From Bacteroidota bacterium (GTDB taxonomy: Bacteria > Bacteroidota > Ignavibacteria > Kryptoniales > JAKASW01), in assembly GCA_021845665.1 (NCBI GenBank), contig JAJZVO010000012.1:1-64000 (forward strand): a stretch of DNA of 64,000 nt, read 5' to 3'. Both the position numbers and the translations under genes were made by a program. Positions 37,828-47,706 of this stretch are shown here, one piece after another. The notes under the pieces are model-generated. The model ran no database searches. It had not been told where the DNA came from and saw only the letters and a list, made by a program, of their open reading frames with translations. Within the stretch, counting starts at the first letter, position 1. Every line of letters starts with the position of its first letter.

Positions 37828-39118
37828 GACATCTCGACCATCGGCTGCAAATGTCTTCCTTTGGGAAATGAAAGTCGGGGCGGTCGCCTGGAATCCTGAC
37901 CGGCAGATCGCCGAGTTCGAGTACGCACCGTCTTTCATCGAAAGCGGCCCCGATCTTTCTCCTCTGACACTTCCGCGACAAAGGGGCATATTTTCATTCC
38001 CGGGACTCAATCCGGAAACCTTCCGAGGCCTCCCCGGTCTCCTTGCCGACTCTCTCCCCGATAGATTCGGCAACGCATTGATCGACGTGTGGCTGGCTCG
38101 CCAGGGTCGATCTCCTGATGACTTCAGTCCCGTAGAGAGGCTTTGTTACATCGGATCGAGAGGAATGGGAGCACTCGAGTTCAAGCCTGCGCTTGTTAGA
38201 CAAGCAACCAGGTCGGCTCCCGTCGATATAGCAGAGCTCACAAGCCTGGCTAACAGGGTACTGAACGACAGGAAGGCACTCGAACTACATCTCGACAAAG
38301 ATGAGGAACAGGCACTGAACACGATCTTAAGGGTCGGAACTTCAGCCGGAGGTGCGCGCGCAAAGGCACTGATAGCATGGAATCCCGCGACCGGCGAAGT
38401 CAGATCGGGACAGGTCGCATCTCCTCCCGGTTTTGAGCAGTGGTTGCTGAAGTTCGATGGCGTAAGCGATACGATGCTCGCAGACCCGCAGGGCTACGGA
38501 CGAATCGAACACGCTTACCACCTCATGGCACTCGAAGCTGGGATCGAGATGATGGAATCCCGCCTTCTCGAAGAAGGATGCCGCGCACACTTCATGACAA
38601 AGCGCTTCGACCGCAACCCGGACGGGTCCAAGCTGCACATACAGTCGCTCTGCGGTCTCGCCCATTACGACTACAACATCGCCGGGGCACATGGCTATGA
38701 ACAGGTGTTTGCCATAATACACAAGCTCCAGTTAGGATACCCGGCATTGGATGAAATGTTCAGACGAATGACCTTCAACGTCGTAGCGAGAAACCAGGAC
38801 GATCACACGAGGAACATTGCTTTCATCATGGATAAAAATGGGAGATGGTCGCTAGCCCCCGCCTTCGATCTGACATGGGCGTACAACCGCAGCAGCCGCT
38901 GGACAAATCTCCACCAGATGAGCATCAACGGGAAACGCGACGATATTACCCGCGCGGATATCATGACGGTGGCTAAGCAGTATAGGATAAGAAGAGCGGA
39001 GCAAATTATCGGCAAGGTCGTCTCCGCCGTGAAAAGCTGGCCGGACCTTGCCGCTCGCGCTGGAGTAGATAAGAAAAGATCTGAGTACATATCCTCCACC
39101 CACAGAACGAAAATCTAA
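37820..39118 (+). CDS. hipA: HipA-like serine/threonine kinase toxin
   Basis: Toxin kinase of 432 residues, close to the family length (about 440). Coupling domain: FPGLNPETFRGLPGLLADSL and SPVERLCYIGSRGMGALEF. Gly/Ser-rich P-loop-like segment: RVGTSAGGARAKALIAW. ATP lysine: FEQWLLKFDG (Lys211). Catalytic motif: FNVVARNQDDHTRNIAF (Asp327). Metal Asp350 lies in APAFDLTWAYN. All key residues are kept, so it looks active. Family members phosphorylate glutamyl-tRNA synthetase and induce dormancy. GGAGGAAAG precedes the ATG at 37820; an earlier in-frame start at 37796 lies inside hipB. Confidence 0.9.
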   Translation: MAKTSRPSAANVFLWEMKVGAVAWNPDRQIAEFEYAPSFIESGPDLSPLTLPRQRGIFSFPGLNPETFRGLPGLLADSLPDRFGNALIDVWLARQGRSPDDFSPVERLCYIGSRGMGALEFKPALVRQATRSAPVDIAELTSLANRVLNDRKALELHLDKDEEQALNTILRVGTSAGGARAKALIAWNPATGEVRSGQVASPPGFEQWLLKFDGVSDTMLADPQGYGRIEHAYHLMALEAGIEMMESRLLEEGCRAHFMTKRFDRNPDGSKLHIQSLCGLAHYDYNIAGAHGYEQVFAIIHKLQLGYPALDEMFRRMTFNVVARNQDDHTRNIAFIMDKNGRWSLAPAFDLTWAYNRSSRWTNLHQMSINGKRDDITRADIMTVAKQYRIRRAEQIIGKVVSAVKSWPDLAARAGVDKKRSEYISSTHRTKI

Positions 39119-39254
39119 GTCTCCACAAGAAGTACCCCAAAGTAATAAGCCGTCAGCGCCGAAGACCGCGGTGCGTTCCCTGATCGCACCCCGATCGAGT
39201 CATCAAAACAACATCCGTTATGGAAACAAATTCAACCCTATCCACCACTGGAAA

Positions 39255-40384
39255 TTACTGACAGCCATGCTGGAGAAACTGGCCCTTACCTTCGGGGAAA
39301 AGAAGAAGCCTCACGTTGAATTTTCCAGCCGGTGAGACGGTAAGCCCCGCGAGAAATGTCGTATTCACTTCACTGATGCTCTGGTCCGGTGCCGCATAAA
39401 GCTCAGCATAGTTGGTTTTGTTGCTCGGCCCGCCGGAGCTGCTGTTCTCAAAGTCGCTGTTGCATACCACAAGAGTCCGGTCGGTCAGGTTCTGTGTGGC
39501 CTTCCCCCATAGGTAACCTCCGGTGACACCAACGGTCGTTTGAAGGTTCACATCGTACTGAATTCCTCCGGATAGATTCCAATGGTTGTAGCCCTGGTCC
39601 CTGCTCTCCACGTTGTAATACAGTGAAGTTCCCGAGCCGTAAGTATAATGGTCCCAGTAGTTCTGTTGCCGTAAGACCCGTCACCGTTGAATACGGCTCT
39701 CCCCGCGTTCAGCCCGAGCTTCACATTTGGCAACAGCCCATAACCTGCATAAAGAGAGAACAGATTGCCGGTATAGTGCATCTCGTCTTCACCCGACGAG
39801 ACAGTGGTTACCGGAATCAACGAGCTGCTCGCGATAGTAGTCCCCCTGTAGTCGTACCCGAGATTTGACTGATAAATATCGAATGGGATCGTGTAATACT
39901 TTGTATCCTGCATTATCCCCTGATAAGTGAAACCGAGGTGAAGTCCCGACAGAGTTGATGGTAGCGGGTCTGTGAGGAATGCCGCAGATATGATGGGTTC
40001 GATGATTGGGCGTGAATTCACGAGATAGTACGGATACATAATCGGCGGCATATACACGGCCACATTCGTCGAGTACATCGGATAAATCCGCGGCTGGTAA
40101 AAAGTGGCAGTCTGCCGGTAGTTGCGGAAGTCCACGTAGAGCTGATTCGTACCAGCACAGTCTGAATTGAACCAGGCGGGGTTGATTTGCAGGTTCAACA
40201 ACGGATACTCGATCAGTCCGGGGGTCGCCCGTGCAGATGCTCCGATTCCGTAAGGGTTGATGTATCTTGGCCGATAGTACCCTTCTCCGGTAATCGCATC
40301 TGGGAACCTCAACACTCGAATCGGTGGGGCCACATAAAATCCCCCCCTTGGCTGACCCACCGATATGTTCCGGCTAAAACACAA
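39255..40384 (-). pseudogene. Frameshifted outer-membrane beta-barrel gene
   Basis: Two overlapping frames (40384-39548 and 39611-39255) form one protein: after SYGNRT the reading shifts by one base near 39662 to YWDHYTYGSGTSLYYNVESR and runs to the stop. Alternating aromatic strands (LGFTYQGIMQDTKYYTIPFD, NLFSLYAGYGLLPNVKLGLN, GGIQYDVNLQTTVGVTGGYL) indicate a barrel. The first codon is TTG and no signal peptide exists; the N-terminus abuts the SCO1 stop within 11 bases, and a G7 run lies near 40341. I infer an N-terminally truncated, frameshifted pseudogene. A sequencing error could explain the internal shift but not the missing signal. Confidence 0.65.
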
Positions 40385-40394
40385 CCTGGCGAAT

Positions 40395-41081
40395 CTAGTC
40401 CTTGAGTCTTTTTATGTCCCTGATTATCTCGACGAAATTTAGTTTGCTGCAGACATAAAGTCCTCGAACCCTTCCCTTCCCATCGACCAGCGCGCACTCA
40501 TCAGGATGATGGACGAAGTAGACCAGCTTCCCCTTAACATAAGATGAGTCGATAAAATTGTACTTGATCTTGACGCGATCCAGGACAGAATCGATGTCCG
40601 TCTTCGAGCCGGTGAGGAAGTCCCAGTCCGAAAGATTGATCCCTCGATTCAGGGCATAGTTCTTTAAGACCGGCGGGGTGTCGCGGTTCGGGTCGTAAGT
40701 GACAGAGACGAACTTCACCCCCTTGATTCCCAGATCGGCCAGCGAATCCTGAAGCGTATGTAAATTCTGCGTGGTCAACGGACATACATTAGGGCAATGG
40801 GCATAGATGAACGACATTACGAATACGCTTCCGGTATACCTCTGAGGGAAGTCCACCTTCGCGCTGTCTTCATTGATGAAGGTCGTATGCAGGCCCTGAA
40901 AACTGTAAATGACGGGAAGCTCTTTTGCCGAATTCGAACAGGCGGAAACGGCAAACGAAAGGACCACGGTAGCCGCGATTGCAGTGATCAGTCTCGTTGA
41001 AGCATTGCCGGTTGAGACTCCACGAGAGAGGCTTTCTGGATTAAAAAAAAGGCGGGAGGGATTTTTCATTTTAGTACGCAT
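40395..41081 (-). CDS. SCO1/SenC-like copper-binding lipoprotein
   Basis: Membrane-anchored thioredoxin-fold protein of 228 residues that delivers copper to or reduces the CuA site of cytochrome oxidase. The lipobox is VVLSFAVSACSN (Cys48). The copper/redox motif CPNVCP is in MSFIYAHCPNVCPLTTQNL (Cys96, Cys100), and the third ligand lies in VYFVHHPDECALVDGKGRV (His191/192). The strand VKFVSVTYDPNRDTP is the usual SCO1 segment. It follows a TonB receptor by about 115 bases on the same strand, suggesting a copper or respiratory link. No oxidase gene is in view. Confidence 0.87.
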   Translation of the reverse strand: MRTKMKNPSRLFFNPESLSRGVSTGNASTRLITAIAATVVLSFAVSACSNSAKELPVIYSFQGLHTTFINEDSAKVDFPQRYTGSVFVMSFIYAHCPNVCPLTTQNLHTLQDSLADLGIKGVKFVSVTYDPNRDTPPVLKNYALNRGINLSDWDFLTGSKTDIDSVLDRVKIKYNFIDSSYVKGKLVYFVHHPDECALVDGKGRVRGLYVCSKLNFVEIIRDIKRLKD

Positions 41082-41195
41082 GCTCTACTTGAATTGAAAA
41101 ATTATGGCGCGACGGGACAGTACAAAAGTCACCGGCCGCGCATTAGATTCAACAGAGTGAATCGGATATAGTTCCTTAGGAACGTTTCGGAGTAA

Positions 41196-43511
41196 TCAGA
41201 ACATCAGGTCATAAGACAACCTGAAGCCCCGTCCGGGCATCGGGATAAAATCTTTGATGACCGAGAGATTATCGCGGTAGACCTGGTTGAGAAGGTTATC
41301 GCAGCTGAGGCTTATGTTGTTCACCAGTCCGCCTGAGACGAGTCTTACGCCGAAGCTGATGTTCACGATACCGTACCCCGCTGTATATGTATCGCCTTGC
41401 CCGAGTCTCGTTTGTGCGGCCGCAAGACGCCACTCGATTATGCCGGTGTATGTATTGTCCTGGTAAGTCATCCTGAGAAAACCATGAAGCGGCGGGATGA
41501 ACGGCAATGGAACGTGGTTCTTCGTATCCTCTGCATTCACGTAGCTGGCGCTTGCCTCCAGAGCTATATCCGACAGAGGCTCGACGGTAGCGGATGCTTC
41601 GTAACCGTACAGCCGTGCATTGGTGGCGGAGAACTGCCTGACAGGAAGGTTCTGAATCGTATCGCCGGTCAGGTAAGCATAGATGTAGTTGTTGATGTAA
41701 TTGACGAATGGCGTCACTTCAATTGAGAAGTTCCTGTAGCGAGCTTTCAGTGACGCGTTTAATTCCACGGCGGTTTCAGGAGTAAGACCCGCATCTCCTA
41801 TCGAGTAAGTGTTGCTTGCCGCGTCTGACCCCTGCGCGAAGAGCTCCTGTACCGTCGGTGCGCGGAAGGATCTTCCAATGCTTAGCGATCCGATAATGTG
41901 TCGTGAGAAGTTCTGTACCGCACCGAGCGACGCAGTCAGCGCGTTGTGGGTTCTGGAGACATCGAGCGTCCGGAAGACGGGGTCTAACGACGCTGCGTAG
42001 GGCTGCGTCTGAATATTGTTGAAATCATATCTTACTGCGCCTTCGAACCGCGTATCCGCCCCTAGAAGGTACTCTTCGTATATGTACGCGGCGAAGTCCG
42101 AAGAAATAGAATTTGGCCCGAGCGGCTGTTGTCCCTCGATCTTGAGATTGTCGATTTCGGTCCACAGTCCGACCGTTCCGCGGAATGAGCCGAATTGTTG
42201 ATGCATTAACTGGAGTGAAGCGTTGAACGTTTCCTTGCTGAAGAAATTTGCCTGTGGATTTGACACGCCTGTCGAGTCCTGGGCTGTCGGATACTCCGCA
42301 TGCTGGTAATTCACTATATCCGCATTCAGCCTTACCTGTTTGAGAAGAGAACCGTCGACGGCCCATAACCCGCGCATCTCATACATGTTCTGTTGCTGCG
42401 TAATGAGCGAAGTCGTCGGCGGGTCAATTTGCCAATCGGAATTCGGAGGCGTCCCGGGAATTCCGTAAGTCATCTGGAAGTGCTTGTAGCCCACGCCGAT
42501 CATCCCGAAATCTCCGGTGTAGGAATAGCCCAAACCTTCCTGCTGATTGTGATAAAATGACTGTGGTATTTTGTTCAACTCGAAACTTCGGATCCCATTG
42601 AAATAGCTTCCCTGCGGTATTTGGGTATCCTGTGCGTGCGATCCGCCGAACGAAACGCTGAGAGCGTTCCCGCTGTTGCTGTAAACGCCATTGAAGTATC
42701 CCGAGTAAAGGTCGCTGACTGTGTTCCCCACAAGCGATAGAGAGCCTGATAAGGGCCGGCTCGAAGGAGCCGGGACGGTATTCGTAATAATGTTGATGAG
42801 ACCGCCGATCGCGTTCGGGCCGTACATTATGCTCGCCGGGCCTCTCACGACATCGACCTGCGAAATACTCAGCGGGAATATCGGGACGGCGTGTGCGGGA
42901 TCGTATGTGGAGACGTCTCCCATCCGAAGCCCGTCCTGGAGTACAAGCACTTCATTGCCACCGAGGCCTCTTATCATCGGTCTCTCCGGGGCCGCCCCAT
43001 TATAACGGACACTCACGCCCGGCATGTCCGAGATTTCCTGGGAGAAGTTTTGTCCGGGCGCCATTAAAAGCTGCGTCCTGGACATCGATTCGGCAGGCTG
43101 TGCCAATTCGTTGGCGGGGCGGGCGAAGGGCGACGCGGACACTACAACCTCCTCAGATTGGATTGCCGTCTGTCTCAGTGAAAAGGATAGACCCACTTCG
43201 TTGTGATCCACCTTGACCTCTTTCGTATCGGATGCATACCCGATGCAGCGAACGAATATCCTATATGTTCCCGCAGGCACATCTGAGAAAGAAAACTCCC
43301 CACCACCGCCTGTAGAAGTGGCACGGTCAAGTCCAAGCAGCCTAACGGTAGCACCCACGACGGGTTTCCCTCCGCTGAGGACCTTGCCCCTTACGGAACC
43401 GCCGGGACCGGACGAAGGAGTCACCGCCTGAGAGAAACTCGCGGTGGCTGCGCTGAGCACGAACGACAGTGAAAGAAAGAAGGAAAAGAAACGGTAGGTT
43501 ACAAATCTCAT
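41196..43511 (-). CDS. TonB-dependent receptor, upstream of SCO1
   Basis: Outer-membrane importer of 771 residues. The ATG at 43511 has GGAGAAAG upstream; the open frame begins 15 codons earlier. Signal: FFSFFLSLSFVLSAATASFS. The N-terminal carboxypeptidase-like domain spans VRGKVLSGGKPVVGATVRLL to GYASDTKEVKV. The plug includes EISDMPGVSVRYNGAAPERP and IRGLGGNEVLVLQDGLRMGD, with DVVRGPASIMYGPNAIGGLI. The barrel ends MPGRGFRLSYDLMF. This plug type occurs in siderophore, cobalamin and metal receptors. SCO1 downstream makes copper or a copper chelate a candidate substrate. Confidence 0.9.
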   Translation of the reverse strand: MRFVTYRFFSFFLSLSFVLSAATASFSQAVTPSSGPGGSVRGKVLSGGKPVVGATVRLLGLDRATSTGGGGEFSFSDVPAGTYRIFVRCIGYASDTKEVKVDHNEVGLSFSLRQTAIQSEEVVVSASPFARPANELAQPAESMSRTQLLMAPGQNFSQEISDMPGVSVRYNGAAPERPMIRGLGGNEVLVLQDGLRMGDVSTYDPAHAVPIFPLSISQVDVVRGPASIMYGPNAIGGLINIITNTVPAPSSRPLSGSLSLVGNTVSDLYSGYFNGVYSNSGNALSVSFGGSHAQDTQIPQGSYFNGIRSFELNKIPQSFYHNQQEGLGYSYTGDFGMIGVGYKHFQMTYGIPGTPPNSDWQIDPPTTSLITQQQNMYEMRGLWAVDGSLLKQVRLNADIVNYQHAEYPTAQDSTGVSNPQANFFSKETFNASLQLMHQQFGSFRGTVGLWTEIDNLKIEGQQPLGPNSISSDFAAYIYEEYLLGADTRFEGAVRYDFNNIQTQPYAASLDPVFRTLDVSRTHNALTASLGAVQNFSRHIIGSLSIGRSFRAPTVQELFAQGSDAASNTYSIGDAGLTPETAVELNASLKARYRNFSIEVTPFVNYINNYIYAYLTGDTIQNLPVRQFSATNARLYGYEASATVEPLSDIALEASASYVNAEDTKNHVPLPFIPPLHGFLRMTYQDNTYTGIIEWRLAAAQTRLGQGDTYTAGYGIVNISFGVRLVSGGLVNNISLSCDNLLNQVYRDNLSVIKDFIPMPGRGFRLSYDLMF

Positions 43512-43643
43512 AATCTTTCTCCAGTTGAAAAGAAATATTCTGAGGACAAAAATCAAATGTTATCATAGGAGCAAGAACGGTTGAATAGACGAATGGAACG
43601 GCAGAAGAGTTCGGGCGTATCCATGGCTGAGGCGGAAAATGGA

Positions 43644-43670
43644 GCGGCGGATCGAAACACGATCCGCCGC
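43644..43670 (-). terminator. rho-independent-like terminator after rpsA
   Basis: An exact 11-bp stem, GCGGCGGATCG (43644-43654) and CGATCCGCCGC (43660-43670), with a five-base loop lies about 30 bases past the rpsA stop. On the minus strand it is followed by CTCCATTTTCC, a short T-tract only. The stem strength and position make it the likely end of the cmk-ispH-rpsA transcript. Confidence 0.75.
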
Positions 43671-43700
43671 AGTACTACTTTGTTAAATTTACGGGAATGT

Positions 43701-45581
43701 TTACTGAGCTTCGGGATTATCCTGTGGCTTCCCCTCTGCCGGCGAGGGCTCAGAGGTTTCGACAGCTTCCTTCTGCTCCTTAGGCTTCCGCTCTCCGGTA
43801 CGAGGTTTACGCTCGCGCTTCTCATTCGGATCGATGCTGTGAGCGGTCAGGAATTCGTAGTACAGCGCCTGGTCCTTGTCTTTGAAGTACTCGGCCACGC
43901 TGAGGACAATTCGCTTTCCGTCCTTATCGAACTCGATGACCTTTAGGTTCAACACTTCACCGGTCGGAAAATGCGCCGAGAAGTTCTTCAGGTTCGAGGG
44001 CGACATGTGCGAATGAGGCACGAATCCGTCGACTTCGCCGGGAAGCTCCACGATGGCGCCCTTCTCGATGTGGCGCACAATTTTCCCTTCGACTTCGCTG
44101 CCGACCTTGAACTGCTCCTCGAATTTATCCCACGGATTCTCAAGTGCCTGCTTGTGTCCGAGAGATATCCTTCTCTGCTCCTTGTCCACCGCAAGCACGA
44201 CGACTTCGATCTCATCGCCGCGCTTCACAAGCTCTCCGGGGTGCCGGACCTTCTTTGTCCACGACAAATCGGAGATGTGGATAAGACCGTCGACTCCGGA
44301 CTCCAGCTCGACGAACACGCCGAAGTTGGTCAGGTTGCGGACGATTCCCTTGTGCTTCGAGTCCACAGGGTATTTCTCGATCAGCTGTTCCCATGGATCC
44401 GGCTCCAGCTGCTTCAGGCCGAGAGAAAGTTTCTTGTTATCCTTGTCGAGACTGAGAATTACCGCTTCAACCGTCTGCCCCATCGAGACCTTCTGAGAAG
44501 GATGCTTCACATGCTCCGTCCAGCTCATTTCGGAAATATGGATCAAGCCTTCTATGCCTTTTTCGATTTCCACGAACGCGCCGTACTCGGTCAGCGATAC
44601 GACCCTTCCGCTCACCTTCTGTCCAACCTGGTATTTGTCTTCGATGTTCTTCCACGGTTCAGGTTGGAGCGCCTTCAGAGAGAGAGAGATGCGCTTCTTC
44701 TCTTCATCGAAGTCGGTCACGACGACCTGTATCTTCTGGTCGAGTTTGACAATTTCAGAGGGGTGGTTGACTCTCCCCCAGGAGAGATCTGTAATGTGTA
44801 TGAGGCCGTCAACTCCGCCGAGATCGACGAACACACCGAACTCGGTGATAGCCTTCACGGTTCCTTCGAGGATAAGACCCTTCTCGAGCTTCGAGAGGAT
44901 TTTCTTCCTCTGTTCCTCGAGTTCTGCTTCGAGCAGCGCTTTGTGACTGACGACAACGTTCTCCGCGGCTTCATTGATCTTCACGACCCTGAAGTCCATC
45001 GTTCTTCCGACGTATGCGTCGAAATCTCGCACAGGTCTGACATCGACCTGCGATCCCGGCAGGAACGCTTCGAGTCCCATGAGGTTCACCATGAGTCCGC
45101 CCTTGACGCGGCGCAAAACCGTGCCCTGGAGAACACTCTGGTTGTCATGTGCACCGACGATCCGGTCCCATATCCTTATGAAATCCGCCCGCCGTCTTGA
45201 GAGCACTATCTGCCCATCCTGGTCTTCAACGCTGTCGAGAAATACCTCTACCTCATCTCCAGCTTTCAGTTCATTAAGATTCGGGAATTCGATCTTCGGC
45301 ACGAGCCCGGACGACTTGAACCCGATGTCGACAATGACATCATTTTCTGTCAGTCCTATAATTCTACCTTTTACGATCTCACCTGCGTCGAACTGCTTCA
45401 GGCTCCTGTCGTATAGGTCGACCATCTCCTTAAGTTCCAATTCGCTGTAAGGCGAATCTTCGCCTGCAAGGAGCTTCACTTTGCTGGGTTGTTTCTTCTT
45501 AGGCGTCGCCTCTTCCACGTTCTGTCCATCTGATCCGGTTGTCATTACCATCGTGTCTGCGGCCTTTTCTTCTTCCGCCAT
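43701..45581 (-). CDS. rpsA: 30S ribosomal protein S1
   Basis: Binds mRNA and helps unfold it on the 30S subunit. The 626-residue product has six S1 repeats: [100 protein letters not shown], and [20 protein letters not shown]. Repeats 3-5 share the GLIHI(T/S)(D/E)(L/M)SW signature. The C-terminal tail (about 60 residues) is acidic/basic and low complexity. A strong AAGGAGAG site precedes the ATG. It ends the cmk-ispH-rpsA series. Confidence 0.95.
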   Translation of the reverse strand: MAEEEKAADTMVMTTGSDGQNVEEATPKKKQPSKVKLLAGEDSPYSELELKEMVDLYDRSLKQFDAGEIVKGRIIGLTENDVIVDIGFKSSGLVPKIEFPNLNELKAGDEVEVFLDSVEDQDGQIVLSRRRADFIRIWDRIVGAHDNQSVLQGTVLRRVKGGLMVNLMGLEAFLPGSQVDVRPVRDFDAYVGRTMDFRVVKINEAAENVVVSHKALLEAELEEQRKKILSKLEKGLILEGTVKAITEFGVFVDLGGVDGLIHITDLSWGRVNHPSEIVKLDQKIQVVVTDFDEEKKRISLSLKALQPEPWKNIEDKYQVGQKVSGRVVSLTEYGAFVEIEKGIEGLIHISEMSWTEHVKHPSQKVSMGQTVEAVILSLDKDNKKLSLGLKQLEPDPWEQLIEKYPVDSKHKGIVRNLTNFGVFVELESGVDGLIHISDLSWTKKVRHPGELVKRGDEIEVVVLAVDKEQRRISLGHKQALENPWDKFEEQFKVGSEVEGKIVRHIEKGAIVELPGEVDGFVPHSHMSPSNLKNFSAHFPTGEVLNLKVIEFDKDGKRIVLSVAEYFKDKDQALYYEFLTAHSIDPNEKRERKPRTGERKPKEQKEAVETSEPSPAEGKPQDNPEAQ

Positions 45582-45699
45582 TAAGTCTCTCCTTATTCAG
45601 CCGAAAGCGAAACGCTCACGGCCATGTTGTGTTGATCACCTCGCGCCAGGCCCAAGCCGCCGCAAAGTCCGATGCGAAGTGTGTTGGTTTTGTTTGACA

Positions 45700-46611
45700 T
45701 TAGTTTGATTGTGCGGCTTTCTGTAAGACCTCATTGCCCATGTTTGCTATGGCAGTTCCGATTTTCTCCATCAGCCATTGAGGGGTCGAAGTCGCGCCGG
45801 TCACTCCGACGCTTTCCGCGCCCTCAAACCATTGCGACTGGATTTCGTTCTCGTTCTCCACAAAGTACGACGAAGGATTCTCTTCCTTGCAAATCTCGTA
45901 CAGCACCTTACCGTTCGAGCTCGTCCTCCCTGCGACGAACACGATCACGCTGTTTTGAGCGGCAAACTCCCTGAGTTTCTTGTCCCTTCCCGACACCTGC
46001 CCGCAAATCGTGTCCTTGGCCAGGAACGTCTTCGCGATCTCTTCCATCGTGCCGACGACGAGATCCTTCACCTTGTTGGACAGGGCCTCTTTGATCGCGT
46101 AGAAAGTCGGCTTGTCCATGGTGGTCTGTGAAAAGAGAACCGTCTTGCGGCCGAAGTCCACCTTGCTGAGCGCCTCTTCAACGGACTTGACTACAACGGC
46201 TTCATCGTTGCAAACGCCGCGCAGGCCGATCACCTCTGCATGATCCTTCTTCCCGAATATCACAACCTGGTAACCGTCCTCATAGAACTTCTTGATGCGT
46301 TCCTGCAGCTTCGTGACCACAGGGCACGTGGCATCCACGATCTCAAGATTGTATCTTTTCGCGAGTTCGTAAGTCGAAGGGGGCTCACCGTGCGCCCTGA
46401 TGAGCACCTTCGCATCGCTTATGTTTTCAAGGTCCTTGTGCGAAATCGTCTTCAGCCCTTTATCGGCCAGCCTGTCGATCTCCTGCGGGTTATGTATTAT
46501 GTCGCCGAGAGAATACAGTTTACCCGCTTCCCCGAGCTCTTCCTCGGCAAAATCGATCGCTCTCACCACGCCCCAGCAGAAGCCGCTGTTCTTATCTATG
46601 TTCACTTTCAT
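45700..46611 (-). CDS. ispH: 4-hydroxy-3-methylbut-2-enyl diphosphate reductase
   Basis: Last enzyme of the MEP isoprenoid pathway; an iron-sulfur reductase producing IPP and DMAPP. The 303-residue length is normal. Cluster cysteines: NSGFCWGVVRAID (Cys12), VDATCPVVTKL (Cys96) and AKDTICGQVSGRD (Cys203). The substrate loop near the end is VGVTGATSTPQWLMEKI. The start overlaps cmk by four bases (ATGA), and rpsA follows after 118 bases, an order seen in many bacteria. Confidence 0.95.
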   Translation of the reverse strand: MKVNIDKNSGFCWGVVRAIDFAEEELGEAGKLYSLGDIIHNPQEIDRLADKGLKTISHKDLENISDAKVLIRAHGEPPSTYELAKRYNLEIVDATCPVVTKLQERIKKFYEDGYQVVIFGKKDHAEVIGLRGVCNDEAVVVKSVEEALSKVDFGRKTVLFSQTTMDKPTFYAIKEALSNKVKDLVVGTMEEIAKTFLAKDTICGQVSGRDKKLREFAAQNSVIVFVAGRTSSNGKVLYEICKEENPSSYFVENENEIQSQWFEGAESVGVTGATSTPQWLMEKIGTAIANMGNEVLQKAAQSN

Positions 46612-47318
46612 TTTCTCTGCATCTCCTCTTTTCCAACGGATCCTTCGGATCCCACAATAATATCCTGCACATAATTCAAAACTATCTCTACCTGCTCTTC
46701 TATGGTCAACTTCGTCGTGTCAAGTTCGATCGCGTCATCCGCCTTCCTCAGCGGGCTGCTGCTCCGCGTGGAGTCCTTGCGATCCCTTTCCTTGAGATCC
46801 TTCACAACCTGGTGAATCGGCAACTCAACACCGTTGTCCGATAGTTCCTCCTGCCTGCGCCGGGCCCGCTCCATGATGTCGGCAACTATGTAAAACTTCA
46901 GCTCCGCTTCGGGAAACACGACGGTTCCGATGTCTCTCCCGTCCATCACGCATCCCTTCGCCGAACCGATCTCCCGCTGCCTGGCGACCATCAGTTCACG
47001 AACGGTGGCATACGAACTGACCAGACTTACATTGCGCGTCACATCCTCCGACCTGATAGCGTCCGTTACGTCCGCCCCGTCGAGAATGACCCTCAATTCC
47101 CCGCCGTCCACAAGAGAGATCTTCGTGGCTTTTGTGAGTTCGACTACTGCCGTCTCGTCGGCGGCGTCTATTCCGCAAGAAAGGACTTTCAGAGTCACTG
47201 CACGATACATAGCCCCCGTGTCTATGTACACATACCCAAGTCTCCGCGCCACGAGTTTTGCCGTCGTGCTCTTTCCGGAGCCTGCGGGGCCGTCAATTGC
47301 AATGAGTATTTTTCTCAC
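46608..47318 (-). CDS. cmk: Cytidylate kinase
   Basis: Phosphorylates CMP/dCMP for pyrimidine nucleotide supply. The 236-residue protein has Walker A IAIDGPAGSGKSTTAKLVAR (residues 7-26), RRLGYVYIDTGAMYRAVTLK, and the lid/specificity segment CVMDGRDIGTVVFPEAELKF. The start is a GTG at 47318, with AAGGAAAGG upstream. It is the first gene of cmk-ispH-rpsA with a four-base overlap to ispH. Confidence 0.94.
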   Translation of the reverse strand: MRKILIAIDGPAGSGKSTTAKLVARRLGYVYIDTGAMYRAVTLKVLSCGIDAADETAVVELTKATKISLVDGGELRVILDGADVTDAIRSEDVTRNVSLVSSYATVRELMVARQREIGSAKGCVMDGRDIGTVVFPEAELKFYIVADIMERARRRQEELSDNGVELPIHQVVKDLKERDRKDSTRSSSPLRKADDAIELDTTKLTIEEQVEIVLNYVQDIIVGSEGSVGKEEMQRK

Positions 47319-47706
47319 ACCTTTCCTTTTGAGTCCTCTTCCGGGGCATACGGCTGCGACCGGGGCTTTAAATTTAGCTTTTTGGCGTCAAACAAGCAAT
47401 GCAGATAGGGTCGGTGTGTTCGGCTGTGCTACTGCTTCAGCCGGTATCGATACAACGCCAGATCGGTCTCAAAGGACGCCTCAAGTCGCCAAACGGAGAT
47501 ATGTAGATCGGGATATTGCGTGTTTGTGTTGGCGATCTTTGTCCGTCCACGCTGACACGTGATCGGACGCCGAAAAACGGCAAAGTACGCTGGAAATCGT
47601 GGCACATCCTTTTCGCTTCGCAGACGATGCAAGCGGATTCGGCGGAACCAGCAGACTCGCTATGCTGCCCGGAATCCGATAGAGATTCCCTATGGCCTCT
47701 CAGAAT
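47319..47706. other. Intergenic region upstream of cmk
   Basis: About 390 bases between the ABC exporter and cmk. It should hold the promoter of the cmk-ispH-rpsA unit. I see no exact TAnnTTTG box, no RNA gene and no supported reading frame. Confidence 0.35.

Noticed and set aside
39170-39190. GGTGCG/CGCACC hairpin after hipA
   Set aside because: Six-base stem, nine-base loop and no T-run; not distinguishable from chance.
40341-40347. G7 run as a phase-variation switch
   Set aside because: No upstream frame supplies a signal peptide or start that slippage would connect to the barrel.
41171-41183. GTTCCTTAGGAAC palindrome after the SCO1-linked TonB receptor
   Set aside because: Only six-base arms and no T-run; too weak to call a terminator.
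43971-45200. 409-codon plus-strand open frame opposite rpsA
   Set aside because: Exact antisense of the S1 gene; its long openness reflects codon bias of the real gene and shows no protein family.
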